Below, piece by piece: positions 9,782-20,207 of a stretch of 64,000 nucleotides of DNA (within the stretch, counting starts at the first letter, position 1; each line of letters opens with the position of its first letter). The notes beneath the pieces were generated by a model. It was not told the origin of the DNA. It ran no database searches and saw only the letters and a program-made list of their open reading frames with translations. Made by a program: the position numbers and the translations under genes. The stretch is from DATLGB01 sp963740765 (GTDB taxonomy: Bacteria; Actinomycetota; Thermoleophilia; Solirubrobacterales; Solirubrobacteraceae). The DNA is taken from the NCBI GenBank assembly GCA_963740765.1, contig CAVUFN010000015.1, positions 62,001 to 126,000 of the forward strand, written 5' to 3'.

Positions 9782-10581
9782 GCCGCCGGAACGTGCTGTG
9801 GATCGTCGCCGCCGTGGTCGGCGTGAACGCCCTCTTCTTCGTCGTCGACCTGCTCGCGCCGGGGCCGTCCGGCAAGCCGTCGTCCTCGCTGGCCACGACG
9901 CCGAAGGGCTTCGCGGCGTGGGCGGAGCTGGCCAAGCGCAACGGCATCCGGTGGTGGCGCTGCGCGAGCGTCTGCGCCGGGCGAAGCTGCCGGCGGGCGG
10001 GACGGTGGTGGCGCTCGACGTCCCGTCGTTGTCGGGCGCCGACGCCCGTGCGCTGCGCGACTACGCGGCGGGCACCGGCCACGTGGTCGTCGGCGGGCGC
10101 CGGCCGCTGCGCTGGCTGGACACGTTCGACCAGGACCTGCGCTGGGTCTCGTCGGGCCCGAAGACGGCCACCGCGGGGGACCGCCGGATCGTCGGCGCCG
10201 GCCGCGGCTCCTGGCGGCCGGGCGGGCTCTTCCTCCAGCGGGGAAGCGTCACCCTGCTCGCCGACTCGTCGCCGCTGCAGAACGCGCGGCTGGCCAAGGC
10301 CGACAACGCGGCCTTCGCGCTCGACCTCGCCGGGGGCGGGCAGGGCGCGCTGATCTTCGCCGAGTCCGCGCACGGCTACGGCACGCAGCGCGGCCTCGCG
10401 GCGCTGCCCGACGGCGCCAAGGGTGCTCTGGCGCTGCTGCTCGTCGCGGCGCTGGCCTACGGGCTGTCCCGCGGGCAAGCGCTTCGGGCCCGTCGAGGCC
10501 GACGCCCGCCCGCTGGCCCCGCGGCGGGTCGAGTACGTCGACGCGATGGCCGCGCTGCTCGAGCGGGCCGATCGGCGATGA
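9778..10581 (+). CDS. DUF4350-domain protein, frameshifted
   Basis: ATG 9778 overlaps the DUF4129 stop. An N-terminal membrane anchor (NVLWIVAAVVGVNALFFVVD) is followed by the DUF4350 domain, resembling the GATase-like IFT52 fold: TTPKGFAAWAELAKRNG, VVALDVPSLSGADARALRDYAAGTGHVV, then a second C-terminal helix (GALALLLVAALAYGLSRG). Extra bases near 9950 and 10474 break the frame. The most likely stop is TGA 10579, but another small error near 10570 could let it end a few bases later at the moxR start. It is part of the conserved DUF4129-DUF4350-MoxR-DUF58 block. No enzyme activity can be assigned. Confidence 0.78.
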
Positions 10582-10588
10582 TGCGCTG

Positions 10589-11515
<927 letters not shown>

Positions 11516-11519
<4 letters not shown>

Positions 11520-12709
11520 GCCCCGCGCCGCGGCTGGCGTTCCTGCTGGCCGGGGTGGCGCTGGCGACCATCGTCATCGGACCGGTGCTCGGCGGCCTGA
11601 TCGCCGTCGCCCTGATCGCCGCCGGGGTGGTCGACGCACTGGCAGTGAGGGAGGCGCCGAAGGTCCGCCGCACGCTCCCGAGAACCCTCGCCCGCGGGCG
11701 ACCGGTGCCGTTCGCACCTGAGGTCTCTGACGGCGCCTGGCGTCAGCCACTCCCGCCCGACCTGACCCTCGTCGGTGACTGCGTCCTGGCACGCCGTCGC
11801 GGACGTCATCAGGTCCCGCCACTGGCGATCCGTCGGACGGGCCCACTCGGTCTCGGCCGCCACGACCACGCGATCGGCGAACCGACGGAGGTCCGCGTCT
11901 ACCCCGACCTCCCGGGCGCGCGCCGCCTCGCCCTCGCCGTGCGCCAGGGCCGGCTGCGCGAACCCGGGCACCGGCCGCGCGGCCCCCTCGGCCTCGGCAC
12001 CGACTTCGAGGCCATCCGCGACTACGTCCCCGGCGACGACTCGCGCGCCATCAACTGGGCAGCGACGCAGCGCGCAGGGCGTCCGATGAGCAACACCTAC
12101 CGCGTCGAGCAGGAGCGCGAGGTCCTGCTGCTCATCGACGCGGGCCGGCTCATGGCCGCGCCACTGGGGGAGGCGACGCGCGTCGACCTCGCCGTCGACG
12201 CCGCGGTCGCCGTCGCCGCGGTGGCGGACGTACTCGGCGACCGCTGCGGCGTGGTCGCCTTCGACGGCAGCGTCCGCCGCCATCTCCCCGCGCGCCGGGG
12301 CGGCGGCCGGGCCGTCGCCGAGGCCATCTTCGACCTCGAGCCCAGCCGCGAGGAGCCCGACTACGAGCGCGCGTTCCAGACCGTCGCCGGCGGCAAGCGC
12401 GCGCTGATCATGGTCTTCACCGACCTCGTGGAGGAGACGGCCGCTCGGCCGCTCGCCGATGCTGTCCCCGTGCTCGCGCGCCGCCACGCGATGGTCGTCG
12501 CCTCCGCGGAGGACCCGGACCTCGCCGAGCGCGCAGAGGGTCCCGACGCCCACGCGGCCGCCGTGGCCGCCGACGTCCTCGCCGCGCGCGACCGCGCCGC
12601 GTCCCTGCTCACGCGGGCGGGGGCACAGACGGTGCAGGCACCGCCCGGGCGGCTGCCGGCCGCGTGCGTGGGCGCGTACCTGCGGGCGAAGGCGCGGGCC
12701 CGCCTCTGA
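11516..12709 (+). CDS. DUF58 (von Willebrand A-like) protein
   Basis: This is a 397-residue intact frame from ATG 11516. Two N-terminal membrane helices (RLAFLLAGVALATIVIGPVLGG and a following one) lead into a beta-rich segment. Then comes the DUF58 hallmark FEAIRDYVPGDDSRAINW and a vWA-like fold with VLLLIDAGR in place of the classic DxSxS MIDAS start. Such proteins are the routine partners of MoxR ATPases. The 3' end overlaps the convergent SpoIIM-like gene by about 100 bases. The MIDAS appears degenerate (DAGRLM), so metal binding is uncertain. Confidence 0.88.
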
Positions 12710-13616
12710 GCGCGAAGAGCGCCCAGAACGCCGCCCCGAGCGTCACCCCGAGGATCACGGCCGGCCACAACGACGGCGCCGATCCCGTGAAGAACCCCTC
12801 GACGAGCCCGGCGATCACCAGCCACGGCATCGTCCCGAGGACGATCTCCATCGCCGGCCGGGCCTCGCGGCGGAGCGCGTCGAGCCGGGTGCGGCGGCCG
12901 GGATCGATGATGGCCAGGCCGATCCGCAGCCCCGCCATCGTCGCCACGATGATGCAGGACAGCTCGAGCACGCCGTGGCCGATGACCAGCGACACGAAAC
13001 GCGTCCCGACCTCGTCGTGCTGCGAGATCCCGCCGAGCGCGCCGAGCATCAGCCCGTTGTAGATCGCCAGTGCGGCGCTGCCGATGCCGAGCGTGATGCC
13101 CGCCGCGACCGCCGCGAAGGTGACGCGGATGTTGTTGGTGAAGATCTCGCCGGCGAAGCCCGCCTCGTCGCTGACCGAGAGCGAACCGGCCACGGGGTCG
13201 CCCCCGCGGTTGCGGAAGCCGCCGGGCACGACTCCGAGCGCGGCGCCCGGGTCGTGCAGTCCCCAGATCCAGGCGAGCACGGTGGGGACGAGCAGCAGGA
13301 CCGCGGCCGTGGCGAGCAGGCCGGGCCGCTCGCGCAGGCGCTGCCAGTAGCCACGGCTGAGGAACGCCCACACGGACCCGCGGCGCGTCTCGTGCCCGTA
13401 GACGGCCTGACGACCACGGGCGACCAGGTCGTCCAGTCGCGCCGTCACCGCGTCGCCCGGGAAGTCGCGCCGTGCGACTCCGAGGTCGGCACTGGCGGCG
13501 CGGTACAGCGCGCCGAGCCGCAGCGTCGCGCCGGCGTCGAGCTTCCTGCGGTCCAGCAGCGTGGAGAGCTCCTCCCACTCCGCCTCCCGCGCGGCGATGA
13601 AGCGCGTACGTTTCAC
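12609..13616 (-). CDS. SpoIIM-like (stage II sporulation protein M family) membrane protein
   Basis: This is a 335-residue intact frame from GTG 13616. A soluble helical N-terminus (EELSTLLDRRKLDAGATLRL) typical of DUF95/SpoIIM proteins is followed by at least five membrane helices, including LLATAAVLLLVPTVLAWIWG. The family segment IYNGLMLGALGGISQHD precedes VIGHGVLELSCIIVATMAGL. A Pro/Arg-rich tail ends it. Homologues next to RDD and MoxR genes are common in non-sporulating actinobacteria, so the name does not imply sporulation. Only five bases separate its start from the divergent RDD gene. Confidence 0.87.
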   Translation of the reverse strand: MKRTRFIAAREAEWEELSTLLDRRKLDAGATLRLGALYRAASADLGVARRDFPGDAVTARLDDLVARGRQAVYGHETRRGSVWAFLSRGYWQRLRERPGLLATAAVLLLVPTVLAWIWGLHDPGAALGVVPGGFRNRGGDPVAGSLSVSDEAGFAGEIFTNNIRVTFAAVAAGITLGIGSAALAIYNGLMLGALGGISQHDEVGTRFVSLVIGHGVLELSCIIVATMAGLRIGLAIIDPGRRTRLDALRREARPAMEIVLGTMPWLVIAGLVEGFFTGSAPSLWPAVILGVTLGAAFWALFALRGGPAPSPAGTRPRTRPAAARAVPAPSVPPPA

Positions 13617-13621
13617 GTCTC

Positions 13622-14335
13622 GTGCAGCATGGCGACTTCCTGACGATCACGACGCCCGAGGGCGTGGACGTCGACCTCCAACTGGCGGGGATCGGCTCCC
13701 GCTTCCTCGCGACGATGCTCGATCTCCTGATCCTGGCCGTCGTCGGCGTCGTCGCCCTGGTCATCGCCGTCGCCCTCTTCGACGGCGGGATCCTCGCCCT
13801 GGTCATCTCCGTCGGCGCTCTTCCTGCTCCTGTTCGGCTACGACGTGCTCTTCGAGGTCCGCTCGGCCGGCCGCACCCCCGGCAAGCGCGCCGCGGGCCT
13901 CCGCGTCGTGCGCGACACCGGCGCGCCCGTCGGCTTCGTCACCTCTGCCATCCGCAACGTCCTGCGGCTGATCGACATCCTGCCCGGCGTCTACGGCATC
14001 GCGATGATCGCCATCTTCGTCACCCGCCACAACCAGCGCCTGGGCGACCTCGCCGCCGGCACGCTCGTCGTCCGCGACGCGAAGAAGGGGTCGACCCCTT
14101 TCTCGCGGAGCCGGCCGTCGCCGCGGAGAAGAGCTACGGGTGGGACACGTCGGGCGTCAGCCAGGAGGACCTGGCGATCGTGCGGTCGTTCCTGGCGCGC
14201 CGGGCGACGCTCAACCCGGGCGCCCGCGCCACCCTCGCCGAGGAGCTCGCCGACCGGCTGCGCACGAAGGTCGCCGGCGCGCCGGACCAGCACCCCGAGG
14301 ACTTCCTCGAGGCGCTCATCGCCGCCCGCGATTAG
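13622..14335 (+). CDS. RDD-family membrane protein, frameshifted
   Basis: GTG 13622 starts HGDFLTITTPEGVDVDLQ, then the RDD signature LAGIGSRFLATMLDLLIL and three membrane helices. An extra base near 13818 shifts the frame, which continues FEVRSAGRTPGKRAAGLRVV, the second family signature. A compensating shift near 14098 (in a G run) restores the first frame for the soluble C-terminal ~75 residues, ending LEALIAARD. RDD proteins are small transporters or adaptors of unsettled function, frequently encoded beside SpoIIM-like and MoxR/DUF58 genes as here. Confidence 0.85.
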   Translation: MQHGDFLTITTPEGVDVDLQLAGIGSRFLATMLDLLILAVVGVVALVIAVALFDGGILALVISVGALPAPVRLRRALRGPLGRPHPRQARRGPPRRARHRRARRLRHLCHPQRPAADRHPARRLRHRDDRHLRHPPQPAPGRPRRRHARRPRREEGVDPFLAEPAVAAEKSYGWDTSGVSQEDLAIVRSFLARRATLNPGARATLAEELADRLRTKVAGAPDQHPEDFLEALIAARD

Positions 14336-14345
14336 GGTCAGCGAC

Positions 14346-15141
14346 ATGACCGAGATGTGGGAGGCCGTCGCCCCGGGCTGGCGCGCGCACGCGGAGTTCA
14401 TCGACCGGCACCTGGCCGCGCCGACGGAAGCCCTGCTCGACGCCGCCGGCGTCGAGTCCGGCACCGTCGTCCTCGAGGTCGCCTGCGGGCCGGGCGGCGT
14501 CGGTCTGGCCGCGGCCGCCCGCGGCGCGGAGGTGACGTTCTCGGACTCCGCGAGCGCCATGGTCGCCGTGGCCGCCGACCGTGCCGGCCGGGCGGCGACC
14601 CTCGTCTGCGACCAGTGCGCGATCGACGCCGCCGGACGGCAGCTTCGACGCCGTCGTCTCCCGCCACGGGCTGATGTTCGCCGAGCCGCCGGAGACGGCC
14701 GTTCGCGAGGCTGCGCGTGTGTTGCGCGCGGGCGGGCGCTACGCGGCCATGACGTGGGCCGACCGTGCCGCCAACCCCTGGCTCGGGCTGCACCCTCGAC
14801 GCGGTCGGCGAGCAGTTCGGCGTCCCCTTCCCGCCCCCGCAGGTGGCCGGGCCGTTCGCCCTCAGCGACCCCGACGCGCCTCGCCGCAGCGCTGACCGAC
14901 GGGGGTCTCGCCGACGTCGAGGTGCACGCGCATCGAGTGCCCGTTCCGCGTCACCGACCTCGAGGAGTGGTGGGAGCGGACGGTGGCCGTGGCCGGCCCG
15001 CTGGCCATGGCCCTGGCGGGCATGGAGCCGGAGGTGCGCACCGCCATCCACGACCGCGCGGTGGCGAAGGCCGAGGCGGTCCACGACGGGCAGGCGCTGG
15101 GCGGCGCGGTGCTCGTCGCGACCGGCGTCAGAGCGGCTTGA
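14346..15141 (+). CDS. SAM-dependent methyltransferase (class I), four frameshifts
   Basis: ATG 14346 starts EMWEAVAPGWRAHAEF. The SAM-binding motif I (VVLEVACGPGGVGLAAAARG) and FDAVVSRHGLMFAEPPE identify a UbiE/Methyltransf_11-type enzyme. Successive extra bases near 14633, 14790, 14877 and 14932 move the reading frame 0, 1, 2, 0, 1, all in the same direction. The corrected protein has ~264 residues and ends at TGA 15139. The substrate is unknown. This gene is one of the clearest illustrations of the unidirectional +1 pattern in this window. Confidence 0.82.
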
Positions 15142-15499
15142 CGTAGGTCGGCTCGGTGAGCCGGGCGCCGTGCTGGGCGCGGTCGACCCGCTCCTCGCCG
15201 AGGAGCTGCCCCGGGTGGCGACCCCGGCGGCGCGCCTGGGCATTGAAGGCGCGGAATGGGCGGGGGCGGCGGACGCAAGGCGCGAGCTTGCCCCACCACG
15301 ACGGCGGGGCGGCCGCGAGGCGGTGGAAAGTCGCGGACGGCGCGACTTTGCCCTACCTCACCGGCCCCGCCGATGCGTGGTGGAGGAAAGTCGCGCCGGA
15401 CCCTCCTCCTTCAATGCCGCAGTTCGACCCGCCGCCGGCCCCCGGGCCTGCGGCGGGCGCCGTCCACTCCGCGTCGGTCGCCGGGCGGATCCGCACGCG
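15142..15499. other. Convergent intergenic region with repeated GTCGCG hairpin motifs
   Basis: These 358 bases lie between the methyltransferase and gltD, whose 3' ends face each other. A perfect 9-bp inverted repeat (AAAGTCGCG, loop GACGG, CGCGACTTT) lies at 15327-15349. Related copies occur at about 15283-15300 (CGCGAGCTTGCCCCACC) and 15387-15395 (AAAGTCGCG after GGTGGAGG). The elements may act as a bidirectional terminator or be short palindromic repeats. On the minus strand a frame ending at 15128 reads QLLGEERVDRAQHGARL then TEPTYVKPL before a stop, which looks protein-like, but I cannot find a credible start or family for it. Confidence 0.4.
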
Positions 15500-16947
15500 C
15501 TAGGCCAGCGCGGGCTGCTCGGCCAGGAAGCGCTCGACCATGCGGGCGCAGCGGCGGCCCTCGGCGATCGCCGTGACCACCAGGGAGGCGCCGACGCGGA
15601 CGTCCCCGCAGGCGAAGACGCCGTCGACGGACGAGGCGAAGGTCGGCGCCTTGACGTTGCCGCGCGCGTCGAGGTCGACGCCGAGGTCGTCCAGCAGCCC
15701 CTCGTGGACGGGCTGGGTGAAGCCGATCGCGATGAGGACGAGGTCGGCCTGGCCGGTGAACTCCGTCCCGGGCACGGCGCGCAGGTCGCGGGAGGAGGTG
15801 CCGGTGACCTCGTCGCCCTCGACGGCGACGACGTGGCCGTCCTGGCCGACGAGGCGCACGACGCGCGTGCCGAAGCGGCGCTCGGGGCCGGGCTCGTCCA
15901 GCGCGTAGGTCGACGACGTGCGGCGCGGGTGCTCGGGCCACGGGGCGTCCGGGTAGCGGCCGGCCGCGGGAAGGGCGGGGTAGACGTCGTACATCATCAC
16001 GCTCGCTGCGCCCTCGCGGTTGGCGCTGGAGACGCAGTCCATGCCCGTGTCGCCGCCGCCGATGACGACGACGTGCTTGCCCTTCGCGGTGATGACGCGG
16101 TCCTCCGGCGTCTCCACGAAGGCCCGGCCCTCCTCCTGCGCGACCGCGCGGTTGCGCTGGTAGAGGTAGGACATCGCGTCGTGGACGCCGTGCGAGGTCC
16201 TCGCCCTCGATGCCGGCGGCGCGCGGGCTCGCGGGCGCCCGTGGCGAGCACGACGGCGTCGAACTCCTCGCGCAGGTCCTCGACGGTGAGGTCATTGCCG
16301 ACGTCGACGCCGCAGCGGACCTCGACGCCCTCCTCCTCGAGCACCTTCACGCGGCGGTCGATCATCCACTTCTCGAGCTTGGCGTCCGGGACCCCGAAGC
16401 GCAGCAGGCCGCCCGTGGCCTCGTCCTTCTCGAAGACGACGACCGTGTGGCCGGCGTGGTTGAGCTGCTGGGCGGCGGCGAGGCCGGCCGGGCCGCTGCC
16501 GATGACGGCGACGCGGCGGCCCGAGCGCTCCTCGGGGACGACGGGGACGACCCAGCCCTGCTCCCAGGCGTGGTGGACGATCGCGTACTCGACCTGCTTG
16601 ATCATCACCGGGTCGTCGTTGATGGCCAGCACGCAGGCGGACTCGCACGGCGCCGGGCAGATCAGGCCGGTGAACTCGGGGAAGTTGTTGGTGGCGTGCA
16701 GCTGGTCGATCGCCTCGCGCCAGCGGCCGCGATAGACGAGGTCGTTCCAGTCGGGGATCAGGTTGCCGAGGGGGCAGCCGTCGTGGCAGAAGGGGACGCC
16801 GCAGTCCATGCAGCGACCGCCCTGCTCCTTGAGCTCCTGGTCGGGGAGGACGCCGAAGATCTCCTTGTGGTCGGCCACGCGCTCACGCGGGTCGCGCTCC
16901 GGCATCGCCACACGATGGATCTTCAGGAAGCCTCGGGGGTCGCCCAT
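15500..16947 (-). CDS. gltD: Glutamate synthase small subunit (GltD), frameshifted
   Basis: GltD is the FAD/NADPH-binding subunit with two Fe-S clusters that supplies electrons to GltB for glutamate formation. From ATG 16947 come the cluster cysteines (GGRCMDCGVPFCHDGCPLGN and LICPAPCESAC), an FAD-binding GSGPAGLAAAQQL motif and a second dinucleotide fold (VVVIGGGDTGMDCV). The end has the FAD motif GVFACGDVRVGASLVV. The frame is broken by extra bases in the 16190-16230 stretch. Corrected length (~480) is normal. No gltB lies next to it. Stand-alone GltD homologues also exist as electron-transfer subunits of other enzymes. Confidence 0.92.
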
Positions 16948-16994
16948 GCCAAGTCAGGATATGCGCCGCCGGTCCCCACCTAGCCTGGGAATGG

Positions 16995-18174
16995 ATGCGG
17001 CGGCAAGTACTGGTCCCCCTGCTGCTGGCGCTCCTGGTGCCGGTGGTCTTCGTCACGGGCCTGTACGTCGGGGGCCACGCGACGTGGCTGCCCGAGCGTC
17101 GTTCCGCAGCGACGACGACGCCGCAGGTCTACGAGGACGTCCTCGACCGCATCCAGGCCGACTTCTACCGCAAGGTCGACCGCCAGAAGGTCTCCGACAA
17201 GGCGCTCGGCGGCGGCCGTCGCGTCGCTGAAGGACCCGTTCAGCCGGTACATCGACCCGCAGCAGTACAACGACTTCGAGGCCTCGACGCAGGGCAACTT
17301 CGAGGGCGTCGGGATGAACGTCAAGCAGATCCCGCGCGGCCTGGAGATCCTCGCGGTCTTCGACGGCGGCCCGGCCAAGGAGGCGGGTCTGAAGCGCGGG
17401 CGACAAGATCGTCGCCGTCAACGGCAAGTCGCTGAAGGGCACGCCCAGCGACGACGCCACGACCCAGATCAAGGGCCGGGCGGGCACCAGCGTCAAGCTC
17501 ACGATCCTGCGGGACGGCAAGGAGCGCGATGGAGAAGCTCGAGCGCGCCAAGGTGGTCGTCCCCGTCTCCGAGAAGCGGATGGAGACGCAGGGCGCGACG
17601 AAGATCGGCTACGTCTCGCTGTCGCAGTTCACGGCGGGCGCGCACGGCGCCGTCCTGCTCCAACGTCCGCAGCCTGCTCAAGTCGGGCGCCAAGGGGATC
17701 GTCTTCGACCTGCGCCACAACGGCGGCGGGCTGCTCGAGGAGGGCGTCCTCACCGCCTCCGTGTTCATCCCGGACGGCCTGATCGTCTCCACCAAGGGCC
17801 GCAACCGCAAGGAGCGGCGCTTCGACGCGGCGGGCGACGCGATCGACAAGGACATCCCCGTCGCCGTGCTGGTCGACGGTGGGACCGCATCGGCCTCCGA
17901 GATCGTCACGGGGGCGCTGCAGGACGTCGACCGCGCCACGGTCGTCGGCGAGAAGACGTTCGGCAAGGGCGTCTTCCAGGAGATCGAGACGCTGCCCAAC
18001 GGGGGCGCGCTCGACATCACCGTCGGCGAGTACTTCACCCCCAAGGGCCGCAACCTGGGGCCGAAGGACGGCAAGCGCGGCCTGACCCCCGATGTCCCGG
18101 TCAAGGACGATCCGGACACGAAGCGCGACGAGGTGCTCCAGCGTGGCCTCCAGGTCGTCGCCGGCAAGCTCTGA
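16995..18174 (+). CDS. C-terminal processing peptidase (S41, PDZ), frameshifted
   Basis: An N-terminal membrane anchor (VPLLLALLVPVVFVTGLYVGG) starts at ATG 16995. A CtpA-type N-domain with DPFSRYIDPQQYNDF follows, then a PDZ domain (GVGMNVKQIPRGLEI, GDKIVAVNGKSLKG). The S41 catalytic core has FDLRHNGGGLLEEGV, the nucleophile region DGGTASASEIV and the Lys in GEKTFGKGVFQ. Extra bases near 17214, 17398, 17526 and 17661 move the frame 0, 1, 2, 0, 1. Catalytic Ser and Lys are intact, so the protein is probably active outside the membrane in envelope protein turnover. In actinobacteria it is often found close to ftsEX and smpB. Confidence 0.9.
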
Positions 18175-19831
18175 TTCCACGCTGACCATCGGCGTGCTGG
18201 AGAAGCGCGGCCGGTTGCTGAGCGCCCGTCCCTTCTTTGAATCGCGCGCGAAGCGCGTCACCGTGAACAAGGACTCGCGCGCCCGCGTCGGCGACCTCGA
18301 TCCTGGTGGGGGCGAAGGGGAAGATCGTGCGGCGCATCGGGCGCCCGGACGTCGCCCGCGACGTCATCGAGGCGCTGATGCTCGACCGCGGCCTGCGGCG
18401 CCGGTTCCCCGTGGACGCCGACCGCGCGGCGCGCGACGCGAAGCCCGCCGAGGTGGAGCGGCGCGACCTGCGCGACCTGCCCACCTTCACGATCGACCCG
18501 CCCACGGCGCGCGACTTCGACGACGCCATCTCCGCGGAGGGCTCGCGCGTGTGGGTCCACATCGCCGACGTCGAGCGCCTACGTGCGCCCCGGCTCGGCG
18601 GTGGACCGCGAGGCGCACCGGCGCGCGACCAGCGTCTACGTCCCCGGCGCCGTCGAGCCGATGCTCCCCGAGGCGCTCTCCAACGACCTCTGCTCGCTGC
18701 GCCCGCACGAGGACCGGCTCGGCGGTCACCGTCGAGCTGGACTTCGACGGGCCGAAGCTGACGCGCTCGGCCTTCTACCGCTCCGTCATCCGCTCCGACC
18801 ATCGCCTCACCTACCCGGAGGTGGACGCGTTCTTCGCGGCGGGCGAGCCCGGCCCGCCGGGGCTGGCGGACGCCCGGGCCGTCGCCGCGGCGCTCGAGGC
18901 CCGCCGTGCCGCGCAAGGGGCGCTGGAGATCTCGTCGTCCGAGCCGGCCTTCGCCTTCGACGCCAAGGGCCACGTCACCGCCGTCGAGCCGGACGAGCAG
19001 ACGGAGTCGCACCGCCTCATCGAGCACCTGATGATCGCCGCCAACGAGGCGGTCGCCGCGCTGCTCGAGGACCGCAACCTGCCCGCGCTCTACCGCGTCC
19101 ACGAGCGCCCGGACGGCGCCCGGGTGGCGCGACTCGATCGAGCAGATCGAGTCGCTCGACGTCCCCGTGCCCGCCGTCAGCGACGTCCTCTCCTCCACCC
19201 AGGCGATGGAGGCGGTCGGCGACATCTCGCGCGCCGTGGCCCCGCTGAGGCGAAGCAGGGTCTCTCCTTCCTGGTGCTGCGTGCCCTCAAGCAGGCCTAC
19301 TACACGCCGGAGAACCGCGGCCACGCCGGGCTGCGCTCCGCGCGCTACTGCCACTTCACCTCGCCGATCCGCCGGTACCCGGACCTCGTGGTCCACCGCG
19401 CGCTGCTGGCGGCGATCGGGGCGGGCGAGGAGATGCCCGACCGCGGCCGGCTGGGCGAGCTGGGGGAGTGGTGCTCGGGCCGCGAGCGCGACGCCATGTC
19501 CATCGAGCGCAAGGCCGACGACATCGCCCGCGCCTTCGTCCTCGAGCGGGCGCTGTTCCAGGGCGGCGGCGGCTGGCAGCAGGAGTTCCCCGGCGAGGTC
19601 GTCGGCGTCATCGGGGCCGGTGCGTTCATCGCCTTCGGGGACGGCTTCGAGGGCATGCTGCCCGTCCGCAAGCTGGGCGGCTGGTTCGACCTCAACGAGC
19701 AGGAGACGGCGCTGATCGGGCCGCGCTCGGAACGCGGCATCCGCATCGGTGACGAGTGCGTCGTGCAGGTCACGGAGATCGACACGGCCCGCGGGCGCGT
19801 CACCCTGGCGCCCGTAGAGTTGAGGACCTGA
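18143..19831 (+). CDS. rnr: Ribonuclease R/RNase II-family exoribonuclease, frameshifted
   Basis: RNase R degrades structured RNA 3'-5' and works with tmRNA/SmpB in clearing faulty messages, fitting its place upstream of smpB. From GTG 18143 the N-terminal RNA-binding segment (TLTIGVLEKRGRLLSARPFF) leads to the RNB active-site motif TIDPPTARDFDDAIS with its metal-binding Asp residues. The conserved HFTSPIRRYPDLVVHR and a C-terminal S1-like domain (VVGVIGAGAFIAFGDGFEGML) follow. Extra bases lie near 18300, 18578, 18720 and 19130, with another change near 19245. The start is uncertain. ATG 18092 is also in frame but lies deeper inside the protease gene. Confidence 0.88.
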   Translation: MASRSSPASSDSTLTIGVLEKRGRLLSARPFFESRAKRVTVNKDSRARVGDLDPGGGEGEDRAAHRAPGRRPRRHRGADARPRPAAPVPRGRRPRGARREARRGGAARPARPAHLHDRPAHGARLRRRHLRGGLARVGPHRRRRAPTCAPARRWTARRTGARPASTSPAPSSRCSPRRSPTTSARCARTRTGSAVTVELDFDGPKLTRSAFYRSVIRSDHRLTYPEVDAFFAAGEPGPPGLADARAVAAALEARRAAQGALEISSSEPAFAFDAKGHVTAVEPDEQTESHRLIEHLMIAANEAVAALLEDRNLPALYRVHERPDGARVARLDRADRVARRPRARRQRRPLLHPGDGGGRRHLARRGPAEAKQGLSFLVLRALKQAYYTPENRGHAGLRSARYCHFTSPIRRYPDLVVHRALLAAIGAGEEMPDRGRLGELGEWCSGRERDAMSIERKADDIARAFVLERALFQGGGGWQQEFPGEVVGVIGAGAFIAFGDGFEGMLPVRKLGGWFDLNEQETALIGPRSERGIRIGDECVVQVTEIDTARGRVTLAPVELRT

Positions 19832-20202
19832 TGCCAGACAAGCCTTCCGTCGAGATCCCCGCGGGCGACGCCCCCGCCGAGCTGCAGGTCGAGGACCTCA
19901 CCGTCGGCGACGGCCCCGAGGCCGCCGCCGGCCAGCACGTGCACGTCCACTACGTCGGCGTGTCCTGGTCCACCGGCGACCAGTTCGACGCCTCCTGGGA
20001 CCGCGGCTCGACGTTCGACTTCCACCTCGGCGCCGGCCAGGTCATCCCCGGCTGGGACCAGGGCGTGCAGGGCATGAAGGTCGGCGGTCGCCGTCGCCTC
20101 ACCATCCCGCCGCACCTCGCCTACGGCAGCCAGGGCGCCGGCGGGGTCATCGGTCCGGACGAGACGCTCGTCTTCGTCGTCGACCTCGTGGGAGCCCACT
20201 AG
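19831..20202 (+). CDS. FKBP-type peptidyl-prolyl isomerase
   Basis: This is a 123-residue intact protein from ATG 19831, which overlaps the RNase R stop. It has no signal peptide. The FKBP core is complete: HVHYVGVSWSTGDQFDASWD, then FHLGAGQVIPGWDQGVQGMK, RRRLTIPPHLAYGSQGAG and DETLVFVVDLVGAH. The active-site residues (YVG, FD, VIPGW, Y of AYG, F) are all present. It is likely cytoplasmic and accelerates proline-limited folding. Confidence 0.93.
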   Translation: MPDKPSVEIPAGDAPAELQVEDLTVGDGPEAAAGQHVHVHYVGVSWSTGDQFDASWDRGSTFDFHLGAGQVIPGWDQGVQGMKVGGRRRLTIPPHLAYGSQGAGGVIGPDETLVFVVDLVGAH

Positions 20203-20207
20203 AGGGC

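Noticed and set aside
12609..13616. Evidence for sporulation from a SpoIIM-like gene
   Set aside because: SpoIIM-family proteins next to RDD/MoxR/DUF58 are common in non-sporulating actinobacteria, and no other sporulation gene is present.
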